Below are positions 49,090 through 58,348 of a DNA stretch of 64,000 nt, piece after piece. The first letter of the stretch is position 1. Every line of letters begins with the position of its first letter. A program made the position numbers and the translations under genes. Under the pieces are notes generated by a model. It did no database searches and had not been told where the DNA came from. It was given only the letters and a program-made list of their open reading frames with translations. Origin of the DNA: Psychrobacillus sp044762855 (GTDB lineage Bacteria; Bacillota; Bacilli; Bacillales_A; Planococcaceae); NCBI RefSeq assembly GCF_044762855.1, contig NZ_JBIWFB010000004.1:276810-340809 (forward strand), given 5' to 3'.

Positions 49090-50584
49090 AGAAAAATATA
49101 AATTACATCCGATTTCTGCAGTGATCAATTTTGTAAAAGTATTAAAAGATATGATAATCCCATTTATTGTAGTAATCGCCGTCAATGGATTTGGTGGAAG
49201 TGAGGATTCTGGGGATTGGTCCTCTTATATTATGTATGGTATTTATACAATTGTTTTAATCTTTTTATTGGTTAGTGGCATTATTAAATGGAAACGTTTC
49301 AGGTATTGGTTCGAAGATGAGGAACTTCGTATTGAATATGGTTTATTTGTGAAGAAAAAGCGATATATCCCTTTTGAGCGAATTCAAAGTTTGAACTATA
49401 CAGAAGGTATTTTTCACAGACCTTTTGGTTTAGTGAAAGTAAAAGTAGAAACAGCTGGTGGAGGCGCTACTAAAGAAGCGGATGCAGAACTAACAGCGAT
49501 TACAAAAGTAGCAGCAGAACAGATTAAATATGAAATGCTACACGCGAAAAATAAACTACCAGAAGAGTTAGAGGAGTCTCTGGAAGTACAACCACTTGTA
49601 AAAGAGGAAAAACGACCAATTTTTAAAATGTCAGGAAAAGACTTGTTTATACTGGCGAGCACTTCTGGTGGAGTAGGGGTATTTTTCTCAGGGCTAGCCG
49701 TCTTTGTTTCTCAATTTTCAAATGTTATTCCATATGAAGCGATTTATGAAGAAATCGTTGTGTTCATACGTTTTGGAGCACTTATTGTGGCCTTAGTTGT
49801 TTTTGTTGTTTTGTTAATCGCTTGGATTGTATCCGTGGTGCTCACGTTCATTAACTATTATGAATTTACAATTGTAGTAGAGGATGAAGAGATTATTATT
49901 ACAAGAGGATTGTTAGAAAAGAAAAAAGTAACGATTCCACTTTCCCGAATTCAAGGGATACGAGTAGTTGAAAATCCTTTGCGTCAACTTATGGGCTATG
50001 CAGCGGTAATTGTGGATAGTGCTGGGGGTTCTTTAGCGGAAAAAGATGAAAAGATCCGTTTAATTCCACTTATTAAAAAAGAGAAAATAACACCAATATT
50101 AGAAGAAATATTTCCAGAACTTCAATTTAATCCTGCCCTTACGAAAGTACCGAGAAGGTCGAGAAGATTTTTCTATCGTTTAGATTTTATATGGATGATT
50201 CCAGTTGCAGCGGCAGTTAGTTATTTTTTCTTTCCCTTTGGCTTATTCTCCTTGCTGTTATTTCCACTAAGCTATGGGCTTGGAATTTGGCAACAGAAAA
50301 CAGCGGGCTTTTATATGAATGAACGTCAGTTGGTTATACAATATCGTCTATTTAGTAAAACAAGGGTGTGGATGGAGAAAAAACGGATTCAATCGATGAC
50401 GGAAAGAACTACTATTTTTCAAAAAAGAGCGGATGTTTCTTCTATTATTACAACGATTAAATCTGGTGTGACCGGAGCATCTACCATCATCCCGCATATC
50501 GATAAATCAGATGCAGAAATGTTATTTGATTGGTACGAACCATATCGAAAAACAAACATAGAAAAAGAACAGCCACTAGACTAG
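49079..50584 (+). CDS. ydbT: YdbT-like membrane protein with three PH domains
   Basis: 501 residues. Three bPH2 domains alternate with pairs of membrane segments: RIEYGLFVKKKRYIPFERIQ, IIITRGLLEKKKVTIPLSRI and LVIQYRLFSKTRVWMEKKRI mark the start of each domain. It starts at 49079 or at the adjacent ATG 49082, both within the end of ydbS. Likely a complex with YdbS in the membrane. A terminator overlaps the end. Confidence 0.86.
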   Translation: MMSKEKYKLHPISAVINFVKVLKDMIIPFIVVIAVNGFGGSEDSGDWSSYIMYGIYTIVLIFLLVSGIIKWKRFRYWFEDEELRIEYGLFVKKKRYIPFERIQSLNYTEGIFHRPFGLVKVKVETAGGGATKEADAELTAITKVAAEQIKYEMLHAKNKLPEELEESLEVQPLVKEEKRPIFKMSGKDLFILASTSGGVGVFFSGLAVFVSQFSNVIPYEAIYEEIVVFIRFGALIVALVVFVVLLIAWIVSVVLTFINYYEFTIVVEDEEIIITRGLLEKKKVTIPLSRIQGIRVVENPLRQLMGYAAVIVDSAGGSLAEKDEKIRLIPLIKKEKITPILEEIFPELQFNPALTKVPRRSRRFFYRLDFIWMIPVAAAVSYFFFPFGLFSLLLFPLSYGLGIWQQKTAGFYMNERQLVIQYRLFSKTRVWMEKKRIQSMTERTTIFQKRADVSSIITTIKSGVTGASTIIPHIDKSDAEMLFDWYEPYRKTNIEKEQPLD

Positions 50585-50598
50585 GCTGTTCTTTTTTT
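50562..50598. terminator. Bidirectional terminator
   Basis: AAAAAGAACAGCC pairs with GGCTGTTCTTTTT, between the converging ydbT and rhomboid genes. Confidence 0.87.
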
Positions 50599-51226
50599 AC
50601 TTTACTGATTTTAAGTGGCTTTTACGTGCTCTCCAAGCTGCAATTCTCTTTGGGTGGAAGTAAATAAAACCAATCACAAACCCGGTTATGAGACCTGCAA
50701 TATGTGAAGTGGCATTAATACGTGGTTGAAGAAATGTCATAACAACACCTATTACTATTATTGGGACAATAATTTGTTTTAGCTGTGGCATGAAATTTCT
50801 TGTATAATAAACCAATGCTCCGAATGCGCCGAGAATACCGTAAATTGCCCCACTAGCGCCTACACTCATGTAATTCCAATCATGTATTAAATATGTGGCG
50901 ATATTACCTACTAAACCAGCCAACATATAAATGGTTAAGAAACGAGCCTTACCCGCAATCTGTTCCAACTCTGGACCAAATAGATAAAGTGAGAACATAT
51001 TGAATAACAGATGAAAAAAAGTTGCGTGTAAAAACATAGGGGTAACTAAACGCCAATATTCCCCTTCACTAATAAGTAAATTAAAATGGATCCCTTTAGA
51101 GTATATTGCGTCTCCGAGAATAGGAATATTTGTTAAAATATAAATAGCGATATTTAAAGCAAGTAAAGTAGAAACGACCGGATATAATCGAATGTACTGT
51201 TTAAAATTTTCTGTTCTCGTAAACAT
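50597..51226 (-). CDS. ydcA: Rhomboid-family intramembrane serine protease (YdcA-like)
   Basis: 209 residues with six to seven membrane segments. HATFFHLLFNMFSLYLFG carries the conserved HxxxN; the nucleophile is Ser in SVGASGAIYGILGAF, and the base His is in NATSHIAGLITGF. It cuts membrane proteins within the bilayer. Position between ydbT and acpS is the same as ydcA in B. subtilis. RBS GAGGTGA. It is transcribed opposite to its neighbours. Confidence 0.91.
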   Translation of the reverse strand: MFTRTENFKQYIRLYPVVSTLLALNIAIYILTNIPILGDAIYSKGIHFNLLISEGEYWRLVTPMFLHATFFHLLFNMFSLYLFGPELEQIAGKARFLTIYMLAGLVGNIATYLIHDWNYMSVGASGAIYGILGAFGALVYYTRNFMPQLKQIIVPIIVIGVVMTFLQPRINATSHIAGLITGFVIGFIYFHPKRIAAWRARKSHLKSVK

Positions 51227-51293
51227 TATTTCACCTCAATTTTTCTACTAATAGTATAGCGTGTATAAGTTACATTTGAAAGGAGAAACGCTC

Positions 51294-51647
51294 ATGATTA
51301 CTGGAATAGGTTTAGATATAACGGAATTAATTAGAATAAAAAAAATTAAAGAAAAAACAAGTAAATTTGAAGAGCGTATTTTAACGAACAAAGAAATTGT
51401 ACAAATGCATCAATTATCTACTTCGCGACAAATTGAATTTTTAGCAGGTCGATTTGCAGCAAAAGAAGCATATTCCAAAGCGTTAGGAACGGGAATAGGA
51501 AAAGAATGTAGCTTTCATGATATTGAAATCTTAAAGGAAAATAACGGGAAACCAAGTCTTTATTTTAAAGGAAAACGTGTAAATGGCTTTGTCTCCATCA
51601 CCCATACAAAAGAATATGCAGCCGCTCAAGTAATTCTACAATCATAA
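51294..51647 (+). CDS. acpS: Holo-[acyl-carrier-protein] synthase
   Basis: 117 residues. Mg/CoA-binding Asp8 (GIGLDITEL) and Glu58 (FAAKEAYSKALGTGIG) are at the same numbers as in B. subtilis AcpS. The C-terminus VSITHTKEYAAAQVIL is typical. It transfers 4'-phosphopantetheine from CoA to acyl carrier protein. ATG at 51294 follows AAAGGAG. Confidence 0.94.
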   Translation: MITGIGLDITELIRIKKIKEKTSKFEERILTNKEIVQMHQLSTSRQIEFLAGRFAAKEAYSKALGTGIGKECSFHDIEILKENNGKPSLYFKGKRVNGFVSITHTKEYAAAQVILQS

Positions 51648-51705
51648 CCGGTCGTCCAACTACATACAATGAACGAACGCAGTGATAATAGAAAGGATGG
51701 ACTGA

Positions 51706-52728
51706 TTGAAAAGCCGAGTGGCCAAACTGTTATTTGTATTAGCAATGATGATCCTGGTACTATCTGCATGTGGAGCTGAGTCAAAAGAAGATGTATTAAA
51801 AAAATTGAGTAATAAGTGGGTGGATGCAAAAGGATATGAGTTAACTGCGGAGATGAGCATCTTAACTGGTCAAGAGCCGAGAGTGTATGGTGTGGAAGTT
51901 TGGCATACAAAGCCTGATTTTTACCGCGTAAAAGTATCGGATGCGAATACTGAAAATACGCAAATGATTGTACGCAATACAGAAGGAGTTTTTGTTGTAA
52001 CACCAGCGCTTAACAAAACGTATAAGTTCCAAAGTAACTGGCCTGCGGAAAATAGCCAAGCTTACTTAATCGGTTCGCTTGCGCAAGATATTAAAAATGA
52101 TAAATCTTCTACATTCAAAGAAGAAGGAAATAACTATGTATTCGAAACGAAAACATCGAACAATCACAAAAACATGCTGCCAACTCAAAGAATTTACATC
52201 GACAAAAAGACTTTATTGCCAAAAGATGTTGCGATATTAAATGAAAATAACGAAGAACAAATTCACATTAAATTCAAGCAAGTATCTCTTGGTAAAACAC
52301 ATGCAGCAGGAGAGTATAAAATTAGTCAGACACCAACTGGTAAAGCAGAAGAGGGTACTGTAGAAGCATCAGCAGAGATGGAGAACAAAGAATTTGAAAC
52401 ACATTATCCTGTCATTCAATGGGAAGGTGTTCACTTAATCGATGAAAAAGAGATGAAAGTGGAAGACGATAAACGAGTTATTTTAACATTTAGTGGTGAA
52501 AAAGAGTTTACGATTATTCAGCAATTAAGCGATCCAAGTACATCTTCTACAATACCAGTATTTGCACCAGGTGACCCTGTAGACCTAGGGGTAGCAGTTG
52601 GAGCAGTAACAGATCAGTCTCTTAGTTGGGAACAAGATGGCATGTCATTCTTCATCGCCTCTACATCTTTGACGAAAGAAGAAATGATTGAAGTAGCAGC
52701 ATCTATGACGATCGCTGGACTGAAATAA
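51706..52728 (+). CDS. ydcC: YdcC-like lipoprotein (LolA-type fold)
   Basis: 340 residues. TTG start; lipoprotein signal ending in VLSACG (lipobox Cys near residue 22). The body resembles the LolA/LppX barrel (ELTAEMSILTGQEPRVYGVEVWHTKPDFYRV), which binds lipids. In B. subtilis ydcC is expressed in the mother cell during sporulation; other spore-formers have germination lipoproteins of the same fold. Position after acpS is conserved. Confidence 0.88.
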   Translation: MKSRVAKLLFVLAMMILVLSACGAESKEDVLKKLSNKWVDAKGYELTAEMSILTGQEPRVYGVEVWHTKPDFYRVKVSDANTENTQMIVRNTEGVFVVTPALNKTYKFQSNWPAENSQAYLIGSLAQDIKNDKSSTFKEEGNNYVFETKTSNNHKNMLPTQRIYIDKKTLLPKDVAILNENNEEQIHIKFKQVSLGKTHAAGEYKISQTPTGKAEEGTVEASAEMENKEFETHYPVIQWEGVHLIDEKEMKVEDDKRVILTFSGEKEFTIIQQLSDPSTSSTIPVFAPGDPVDLGVAVGAVTDQSLSWEQDGMSFFIASTSLTKEEMIEVAASMTIAGLK

Positions 52729-52761
52729 AATTTGGACGAAGCTACATCGAGGCGTAATTGA

Positions 52762-52791
52762 TTGACGACTTCTTCTCACAAGTAGGATAAT
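52762..52791 (+). promoter_or_regulatory. Promoter of alr
   Basis: TTGACG, 18-bp spacer, GATAAT, 43 bp before the start codon. Confidence 0.55.
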
Positions 52792-52834
52792 TAGAAAAAT
52801 AATCGTAAACCAAATGAAAAAAGAGGGAAGTCTC

Positions 52835-53941
52835 ATGACTCATCCATACTATCGACCAACATTTATACACGTAAATTTACAAGCAATTAAGACTAATATC
52901 AAACGCTTAAAAGAAATGCTGCCGGAACATACCAATATAATGGCTGTTGTAAAAGCAAATGCATATGGGCATGGGGCAATTGAAGTGGCGAATACTGCCT
53001 TACAGGCAGGAGCTACACAATTAGCCGTCGCGTCTCCGGAGGAAGCGATTCAGTTAAGAGATGCAGGAATCACTGCGGATATACTTGTTCTCGGAGCTTC
53101 CCCGATCGCTTTTTTACCCTTTGCAACAGAACACAACATTACCTTAACAGCATATTCATTCGAGTGGTTATTTGCTACAAGTCACTATACAAAACCTTTT
53201 AAAGTGCATATGAAAATTGACAGCGGTATGGGGCGTCTTGGCATTGTAGAAGAAGAAGAATTAAAGAGAGCACTTGCTTTCATTAAAGAAAAAAATTGGA
53301 TAGAAGTAACGGGTGTATATACCCATTTTTCGACAGCAGATGAAGAAGACGAATATCAATTAAAGAAACAAATAGCGGCTTTCGAGCGGATGCTTCGTTT
53401 ATTTGAACAACGACCGGCAACCATACACTCTTCCAATAGTGCGGCAACGCTTAGAATCCCCAGTCAATATTGGGATGCTGTACGTTTTGGTATATCGATG
53501 TATGGGATTGCCCCATCATCTTGGATCGGAGAGAATCTTCCATTTCCCTTGGAAACAGCCCTTTCACTACATACAGAAGTAGTGCATGTGAAGAAAGTGA
53601 AAAAAGGTGCCACAATAGGCTATGGTGCGGAATACACGGCTTCATCGGATGAATGGATTGCAACGCTTCCGATTGGTTATGCAGATGGATTCCTTCGAAA
53701 ATTGCATAACCAATTCGTTCTAATAAAAGGAAAGAGAATGCCGATTGTTGGTAAAATTTGCATGGATCAATGCATGATCCGTTTAGATGAACAAGTGAGT
53801 ATCGGTGAAAAAGTGGTATTGCTAGGGAAACAAATGAATGAAGAGATTAGAATAGAAGAATGGGCAAACGCTTTGCAGACAATACCATATGAAATTTGCT
53901 GTACCTTCTCTAATAGACTCCCTAGATTATATAGTGAATAA
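52835..53941 (+). CDS. alr: Alanine racemase
   Basis: 368 residues. PLP-binding Lys40 is in MAVVKANAYGHGA. KIDSGMGRLGI, HSSNSAATLR and RFGISMYGIAPS follow, and the second-domain catalytic Tyr lies in TIGYGAEYTA. It makes D-Ala for Ddl. ATG at 52835 follows GAGGGAAG. Gene order ydcC-alr-ndoAI as in B. subtilis. Confidence 0.95.
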   Translation: MTHPYYRPTFIHVNLQAIKTNIKRLKEMLPEHTNIMAVVKANAYGHGAIEVANTALQAGATQLAVASPEEAIQLRDAGITADILVLGASPIAFLPFATEHNITLTAYSFEWLFATSHYTKPFKVHMKIDSGMGRLGIVEEEELKRALAFIKEKNWIEVTGVYTHFSTADEEDEYQLKKQIAAFERMLRLFEQRPATIHSSNSAATLRIPSQYWDAVRFGISMYGIAPSSWIGENLPFPLETALSLHTEVVHVKKVKKGATIGYGAEYTASSDEWIATLPIGYADGFLRKLHNQFVLIKGKRMPIVGKICMDQCMIRLDEQVSIGEKVVLLGKQMNEEIRIEEWANALQTIPYEICCTFSNRLPRLYSE

Positions 53942-54073
53942 CTCTTCGACAAAACTCGTACTCCGTGCATGATTTGTCTAACCATTTCTTATAATGTCTT
54001 TTATTATGCCTCTAGTAATGGTAAGATTAAGTATATTGTCATATAGGGAAATGTTTTGTCGGAGGTGTTTGCT

Positions 54074-54355
54074 GTGGTAAGTGGAAAAAAGAAAAAGGAA
54101 GCAATTATCGAGCTTCCAAAGCAAATGGTTAATGAAGGAGTAAAGATTGTCAAACAATCATTAGCTACTAGTGAAAATATTGCTCGTGTCCAAGCAAATG
54201 AATACATTAAGAAAGGCCAGGCAAATCTTATAAGAGAAGCGATGATGAAAGGTTATGTTGAGATGTCTCATATAAATTTATCCATAAGTTCGGAATGTTT
54301 ACATGCAGAATATGAAGCGCAACATACGACAGAGCGACTCGTAAGTGGAGGATGA
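54074..54355 (+). CDS. ndoAI: Antitoxin NdoAI (EndoAI, MazE-like)
   Basis: 93 residues, the same length as B. subtilis NdoAI. It has an N-terminal ribbon-helix-helix and a C-terminal ending MSHINLSISSECLHAEYEAQHTTERLVSGG that wraps the toxin (only the last residues ERLVSGG are strictly typical). GTG at 54074 is chosen because GGAGGTG lies just before it. The next gene begins 4 nt after its stop. Confidence 0.91.
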   Translation: MVSGKKKKEAIIELPKQMVNEGVKIVKQSLATSENIARVQANEYIKKGQANLIREAMMKGYVEMSHINLSISSECLHAEYEAQHTTERLVSGG

Positions 54356-54359
54356 AAAC

Positions 54360-54710
54360 TTGATCGTAAAACGTGGGGACGTTTTTTTTGCAGATTTATC
54401 ACCTGTAATCGGGTCTGAGCAAGGTGGAACCAGACCCGTTTTGGTGATTCAAAATGATATAGGAAATCGATTCAGTCCTACTGTTATCATCGCGGCCATT
54501 ACTGCACAGATTCAAAAAGCGAAATTGCCAACACATGTAGAAATCAATGCGAAACAGTATGATTTTGAACGAGATTCAGTTATCTTGTTAGAACAATTGC
54601 GTACGATAGACAAATCTAGGTTGACGGATAAAATTACGCATTTAGATGAAGATGTTATGTGTGAGGTAGATCATGCATTAGGTATCAGCTTAGGAATTGT
54701 AAAATTTTAA
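54360..54710 (+). CDS. ndoA: mRNA interferase NdoA (EndoA, MazF family)
   Basis: 116 residues, same length as B. subtilis EndoA. MIVKRGDVFFADLSPVIGSE, GGTRPVLVIQNDIGNRFSPT and RTIDKSRLTDKITHL match the MazF core, including the Arg and Thr active-site residues. It cleaves single-stranded RNA at UACAU-type sites in B. subtilis. TTG at 54360 follows GTGGAGG. The toxin is placed upstream of the sigma-B operon, as in other bacilli. Confidence 0.93.
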   Translation: MIVKRGDVFFADLSPVIGSEQGGTRPVLVIQNDIGNRFSPTVIIAAITAQIQKAKLPTHVEINAKQYDFERDSVILLEQLRTIDKSRLTDKITHLDEDVMCEVDHALGISLGIVKF

Positions 54711-54718
54711 TACATAGA

Positions 54719-54768
54719 CAAAACGCAATGTGTAGCCGACAAATACGCATTGTGTTTTTTATTTTTGC
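54719..54768 (+). terminator. Terminator between ndoA and rsbR
   Basis: AACGCAATGTG pairs with CGCATTGTGTT (two G-U pairs), followed by T run. Confidence 0.7.
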
Positions 54769-54845
54769 CTTAAAAGATGTAAAATAGCCTGATTTTCGTT
54801 AGAATATAATTACGAGTATTTAAAAGAGGAGTTGTACGATAGAAT

Positions 54846-55673
54846 ATGGACAAACAAATTGCAACATACATTCAAGTAAATATAGACAATATTTTAGAAA
54901 AGTGGAAAGTGAAAATGGAAGATGATCAAGATGACCGTTTCTTTCAAATAATGTCGGATCAAGTGGTTGATACTGCAGTTCGCGAATTTGGTGAATTGAT
55001 GGTTTCTAGTTTAACAGCAAGTGAAGAGACCTACGATGAAAAGTTGAAGGATTTTTCTATTCAAATTGTTCGTTATGGCTGGTCGATCACTTTTGTGTTA
55101 AGAGCACTTACCAATTTTACCGAAGTAATCTATGAAGAAATGGAAGAAGCGGGATCGTTAAATGAAAGTAATTATAAATCATTTAGAGAAATATTGACAA
55201 AGTGGATTACTCCTCTTAATCATAGTGTGGTAGATGCTTATTCTAAAGTATGGGAAAAAACTGTGAGCTTACAAAAAATTGCATTGCAAGAACTTTCGGC
55301 ATCTCTCATTCCTGTATTTGATAAAATCTCTGTCATGCCGCTAGTAGGTACGATTGATACGGAACGCGCCAAACTTATCATGGAAAACTTACTACAAGGC
55401 GTTGTAAAGCATCGTGCAGAGGTTGTGTTGATTGATATTACTGGTGTTCCTGTAGTAGATACAATGGTCGCTCATCATATTATTCAGGCGGCGGATGCAG
55501 TTCGTTTAGTAGGGGCCAAATGTATGCTTGTTGGTATACGCCCAGAAATTGCACAAACAATTGTAACGCTCGGTATAAATTTGACTGATTTTACTACGAC
55601 GAGTACATTGCAAAGAGGTATGGAACAAGCTCTGGCTTTAACAAATCGAGCGATTGTAGAGGTGGATTCATAA
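54846..55673 (+). CDS. rsbRA: Stressosome protein RsbRA
   Basis: 275 residues: N-terminal globin-like sensor domain (1-130), linker, and C-terminal STAS domain. Phosphorylation sites are Thr172 (GTIDT) and Thr206 (VPVVDTMVAHH), equivalent to Thr171 and Thr205 of B. subtilis. With RsbS it builds the stressosome that holds RsbT. It is the first gene of the sigma-B operon; rsbS starts one base inside its stop codon. Confidence 0.95.
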   Translation: MDKQIATYIQVNIDNILEKWKVKMEDDQDDRFFQIMSDQVVDTAVREFGELMVSSLTASEETYDEKLKDFSIQIVRYGWSITFVLRALTNFTEVIYEEMEEAGSLNESNYKSFREILTKWITPLNHSVVDAYSKVWEKTVSLQKIALQELSASLIPVFDKISVMPLVGTIDTERAKLIMENLLQGVVKHRAEVVLIDITGVPVVDTMVAHHIIQAADAVRLVGAKCMLVGIRPEIAQTIVTLGINLTDFTTTSTLQRGMEQALALTNRAIVEVDS

Positions 55674-56035
55674 TGATGGCAAGAATTCCAATTTTAAAAC
55701 TAAGAGACTGCTTAATCGTTTCTATCCAATGGGAATTAGATGATCAAACTGCGTTAGCATTCCAAGAAGATTTATTGGCCAAATTGCATACAACTGCTGC
55801 AAGAGGAGTAGTACTTGATTTGACTCCAATTGACTTTATTGATTCGTTCATCGCAAAAGTACTTGGAGATGTCATTAATATGTCTGGCTTAATGGGGGCA
55901 AAAGTAGTTATTACAGGTATACAGCCTGCCGTTGCCATTACATTAATCGAACTAGGTATTAGACTAGAAAACGTTGTAACGGCGTTAGATTTAGAAAATG
56001 GATTGGAAAAATTAGAACGAGAATTGGAGGACTAA
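55673..56035 (+). CDS. rsbS: Stressosome antagonist RsbS
   Basis: 120 residues, a single STAS domain. The phosphorylated Ser is Ser58 in DFIDSFIAKVLGD. Dephospho-RsbS binds and silences RsbT. Two adjacent ATGs overlap the rsbR stop (TAATG). Confidence 0.95.
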   Translation: MMARIPILKLRDCLIVSIQWELDDQTALAFQEDLLAKLHTTAARGVVLDLTPIDFIDSFIAKVLGDVINMSGLMGAKVVITGIQPAVAITLIELGIRLENVVTALDLENGLEKLERELED

Positions 56036-56041
56036 TCCATT

Positions 56042-56443
56042 ATGAACTTAAGGTCTTCTGTTGATATTATAACGGAGTGGGACATCGTTGCTGCTAGGCA
56101 GCTTGGAAGAAATGAAGCGAAAGATGTTGGTTTCGGTACAGTTGACCAAGCTAGAATTACAACAGCGATTAGTGAACTTGCTCGTAATATTTATTTATAT
56201 GCTGGAAAAGGAAACATAGAAATAAAACAAATTACAGAAGGCAATCTTAAAGGGTTATTAGTTATTGCATCCGACAAGGGTCCAGGCATTGCAGACGTTC
56301 GCAAAGTGATGGAAGATGGGTTTACAACATCAGGGGGATTAGGGGCTGGATTACCTGGAGTGAAAAGGCTCATGGATAACTTTAAGATTGAAACGGTAGT
56401 AGGCGAAGGAACGGTGATTACAGCAACCAAGTGGATGAGGTAG
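56042..56443 (+). CDS. rsbT: Serine/threonine kinase RsbT
   Basis: 133 residues of GHKL fold: N box AISELARNIYLYAG, G1 box ASDKGPGIADV, G2 region TSGGLGAGLPGVKRL. It phosphorylates RsbR and RsbS on stress and, when released, activates RsbU. It starts 6 nt after rsbS. Confidence 0.95.
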   Translation: MNLRSSVDIITEWDIVAARQLGRNEAKDVGFGTVDQARITTAISELARNIYLYAGKGNIEIKQITEGNLKGLLVIASDKGPGIADVRKVMEDGFTTSGGLGAGLPGVKRLMDNFKIETVVGEGTVITATKWMR

Positions 56444-56464
56444 TTAGGAAGGATGGAGTAAATA

Positions 56465-57463
56465 ATGCCTCAAGAATTTAAAAAGCAATATAAAGAAATA
56501 TTAGAACAGTATATATTAAGACAGACGGAACATAATTTATACGAAGGGCAAAATATTAGTAGGCAACTTATTCAGAAGAATATCTCTCCTGAGGAAGTAA
56601 TTAGCATACATAAGGCGTCTTTAGAAGAGATTATGCTGGATTTACCAAAAGAAGTATGGCATTCATTTGATCTACTCATTGAAGTGATGGTTCGTTATGG
56701 GTTAGCACTCAAAGAACACCAAACGTTAATCCAAAAACAGCAGAATATCAAAATGGAAATGGAACTTGCTGCGAATGTGCAACAAACATTACTGAAAACG
56801 AAAGTACCGAAAATAGTAGATTTAGATATCGGCATGATTTCTGTGCCTGCAAAAGAAATGAACGGAGATTACGCGCACTTTTTGCATGACAGTGAACATG
56901 TAGGGATAGCAGTAGCAGACGTTATCGGAAAAGGTATTCCTGCAGCGTTGTGTATGTCTATGATTAAATATGGGATGGACAGTCTGGACGGGGCAGAAAC
57001 AAATCCAGTAGTTGTGTTAGATGTGATCAACCGAATCGTGGAGAAAAGTGTAAGCGACTCAATGTTTATATCGATGTTTTACGGAAAATATGATACGCCG
57101 AAAAGTGAATTTACGTATGCTTCGGCAGGACATGAACCACCACTTTTTTACTGTTCGGAGTCATCTAGTTTTTCTGAATTACAGGCGAAAGGTCTACTGT
57201 TAGGTGTTATTCCAAATGTAAAGTATGAACAACATTCCATCACCCTAAATAAAGGCGACTTTGTTGTGATGATGACAGATGGGGTAACGGAATGCCGTTC
57301 AAAAGAGGGCTTTATCGAACAGCAAACGATTATGGATATTATTGAAAATGTAAAAGATCAACCTGCCCAGGAAATGGTAGAATATGTGTTTCATAAGTTG
57401 GAAGAATTGCAAGACTTTGAACAACGAGATGACTTCACCCTTGTGATTTTCAAGAAAGTATAA
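56465..57463 (+). CDS. rsbU: PP2C-type phosphatase RsbU
   Basis: 332 residues: a helical N-terminal domain (1-85) that binds RsbT and a PP2C (SpoIIE-type) domain with MNGDYAHFLHDSEHVGIAVADVIGKGIPAAL, MTDGVTECRSK and RDDFTLVIFK carrying the metal-binding Asp residues. It dephosphorylates RsbV to release sigma-B. ATG follows GGAAGGATGGAG. Confidence 0.95.
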   Translation: MPQEFKKQYKEILEQYILRQTEHNLYEGQNISRQLIQKNISPEEVISIHKASLEEIMLDLPKEVWHSFDLLIEVMVRYGLALKEHQTLIQKQQNIKMEMELAANVQQTLLKTKVPKIVDLDIGMISVPAKEMNGDYAHFLHDSEHVGIAVADVIGKGIPAALCMSMIKYGMDSLDGAETNPVVVLDVINRIVEKSVSDSMFISMFYGKYDTPKSEFTYASAGHEPPLFYCSESSSFSELQAKGLLLGVIPNVKYEQHSITLNKGDFVVMMTDGVTECRSKEGFIEQQTIMDIIENVKDQPAQEMVEYVFHKLEELQDFEQRDDFTLVIFKKV

Positions 57464-57481
57464 TCTTTTATAGCAAAGGAT

Positions 57482-57507
57482 GTTTAACTTTAGTTGAATG
57501 GTGGTAT
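57482..57507 (+). promoter_or_regulatory. Internal sigma-B promoter of rsbV-rsbW-sigB-rsbX
   Basis: GTTTAA (57482-57487), 14-bp spacer, TGGTAT (57502-57507). Same position and spacing as the autoregulatory sigma-B promoter known upstream of B. subtilis rsbV. Confidence 0.8.
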
Positions 57508-57543
57508 AAAAAACACATATAGATAAAACGGGGGATAAAATAC

Positions 57544-57891
57544 ATGAATATTTCAGTAAAGCTACAACAAAAAGATTTGCTAATAGTTAACGGTATCATT
57601 TCAGGAGAAATTGATGCATTTACAGCGCCAGTTCTAAGAGAAAAACTATCTGAGATTGATCTTAAAGAAAACCTTCAAGTAATCATAGACTTATCAGATG
57701 TATCTTATATGGACAGTACAGGATTAGGAGTATTTGTTGGCTTTTATAAGAGTGTTAATGCTTCCAATGGTCATATGGAGTTAATCGGTCTTTCATCTCG
57801 TTTAAAACGATTGTTTGATATTACTGGTTTAGGCGAAATAATGGATATTCAAGCAAGTAGTGGAGAGGTGAAAATAGATGAAACCGTTTGA
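57544..57891 (+). CDS. rsbV: Anti-sigma-B antagonist RsbV
   Basis: 115 residues, STAS domain. The phosphorylated Ser is Ser58 in VSYMDSTGLGVFVGF. The unphosphorylated form binds RsbW and frees sigma-B. It overlaps rsbW by 14 nt. Preceded by a sigma-B promoter. Confidence 0.95.
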   Translation: MNISVKLQQKDLLIVNGIISGEIDAFTAPVLREKLSEIDLKENLQVIIDLSDVSYMDSTGLGVFVGFYKSVNASNGHMELIGLSSRLKRLFDITGLGEIMDIQASSGEVKIDETV

Positions 57892-58348
57892 TTATGTAGA
57901 AATTCGAATACCTGCAAAGCCACAATATGTAAGTGTAGCGCGTTTAACTATTTCGGGTTTAGCCAATCGAGTTGGATTTACATATGACGATATAGAGGAT
58001 TTAAAAATAGCTGCGAGTGAGGCAATCACAAATGCAGTACAGCATGCCTATTCCGAAGATGAGGATGGCGAAGTTGTAATTGGATGTGCAATGTACGAAA
58101 GCAAAATTGAAATCATGGTAGCAGATCATGGAAAGAGTTTTGACTTCGAAGAAACGAAAGCGCAAGTTGGACCTTATAGTGAAATGGAGGAAGTATCCTT
58201 TTTAAGAGAAGGTGGGCTTGGGTTATATTTAATCGAAACATTAATGGACGAAGTAAAAGTCCATCAACAGGAAGGCATAACTGTATTTATGACGAAGCAT
58301 GTCGGAATAGAGCAGGTGGATGGTAATGTCAAACACGTCTCTTCCTAA
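57878..58348 (+). CDS. rsbW: Anti-sigma-B factor and kinase RsbW
   Basis: 156 residues, GHKL fold with N box ASEAITNAVQHAY, G1 box VADHGKSFD and G2 box REGGLGLYLIETLMDEV. It binds sigma-B and phosphorylates RsbV. It overlaps both rsbV and sigB, as in other bacilli. Confidence 0.95.
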   Translation: MKPFDYVEIRIPAKPQYVSVARLTISGLANRVGFTYDDIEDLKIAASEAITNAVQHAYSEDEDGEVVIGCAMYESKIEIMVADHGKSFDFEETKAQVGPYSEMEEVSFLREGGLGLYLIETLMDEVKVHQQEGITVFMTKHVGIEQVDGNVKHVSS

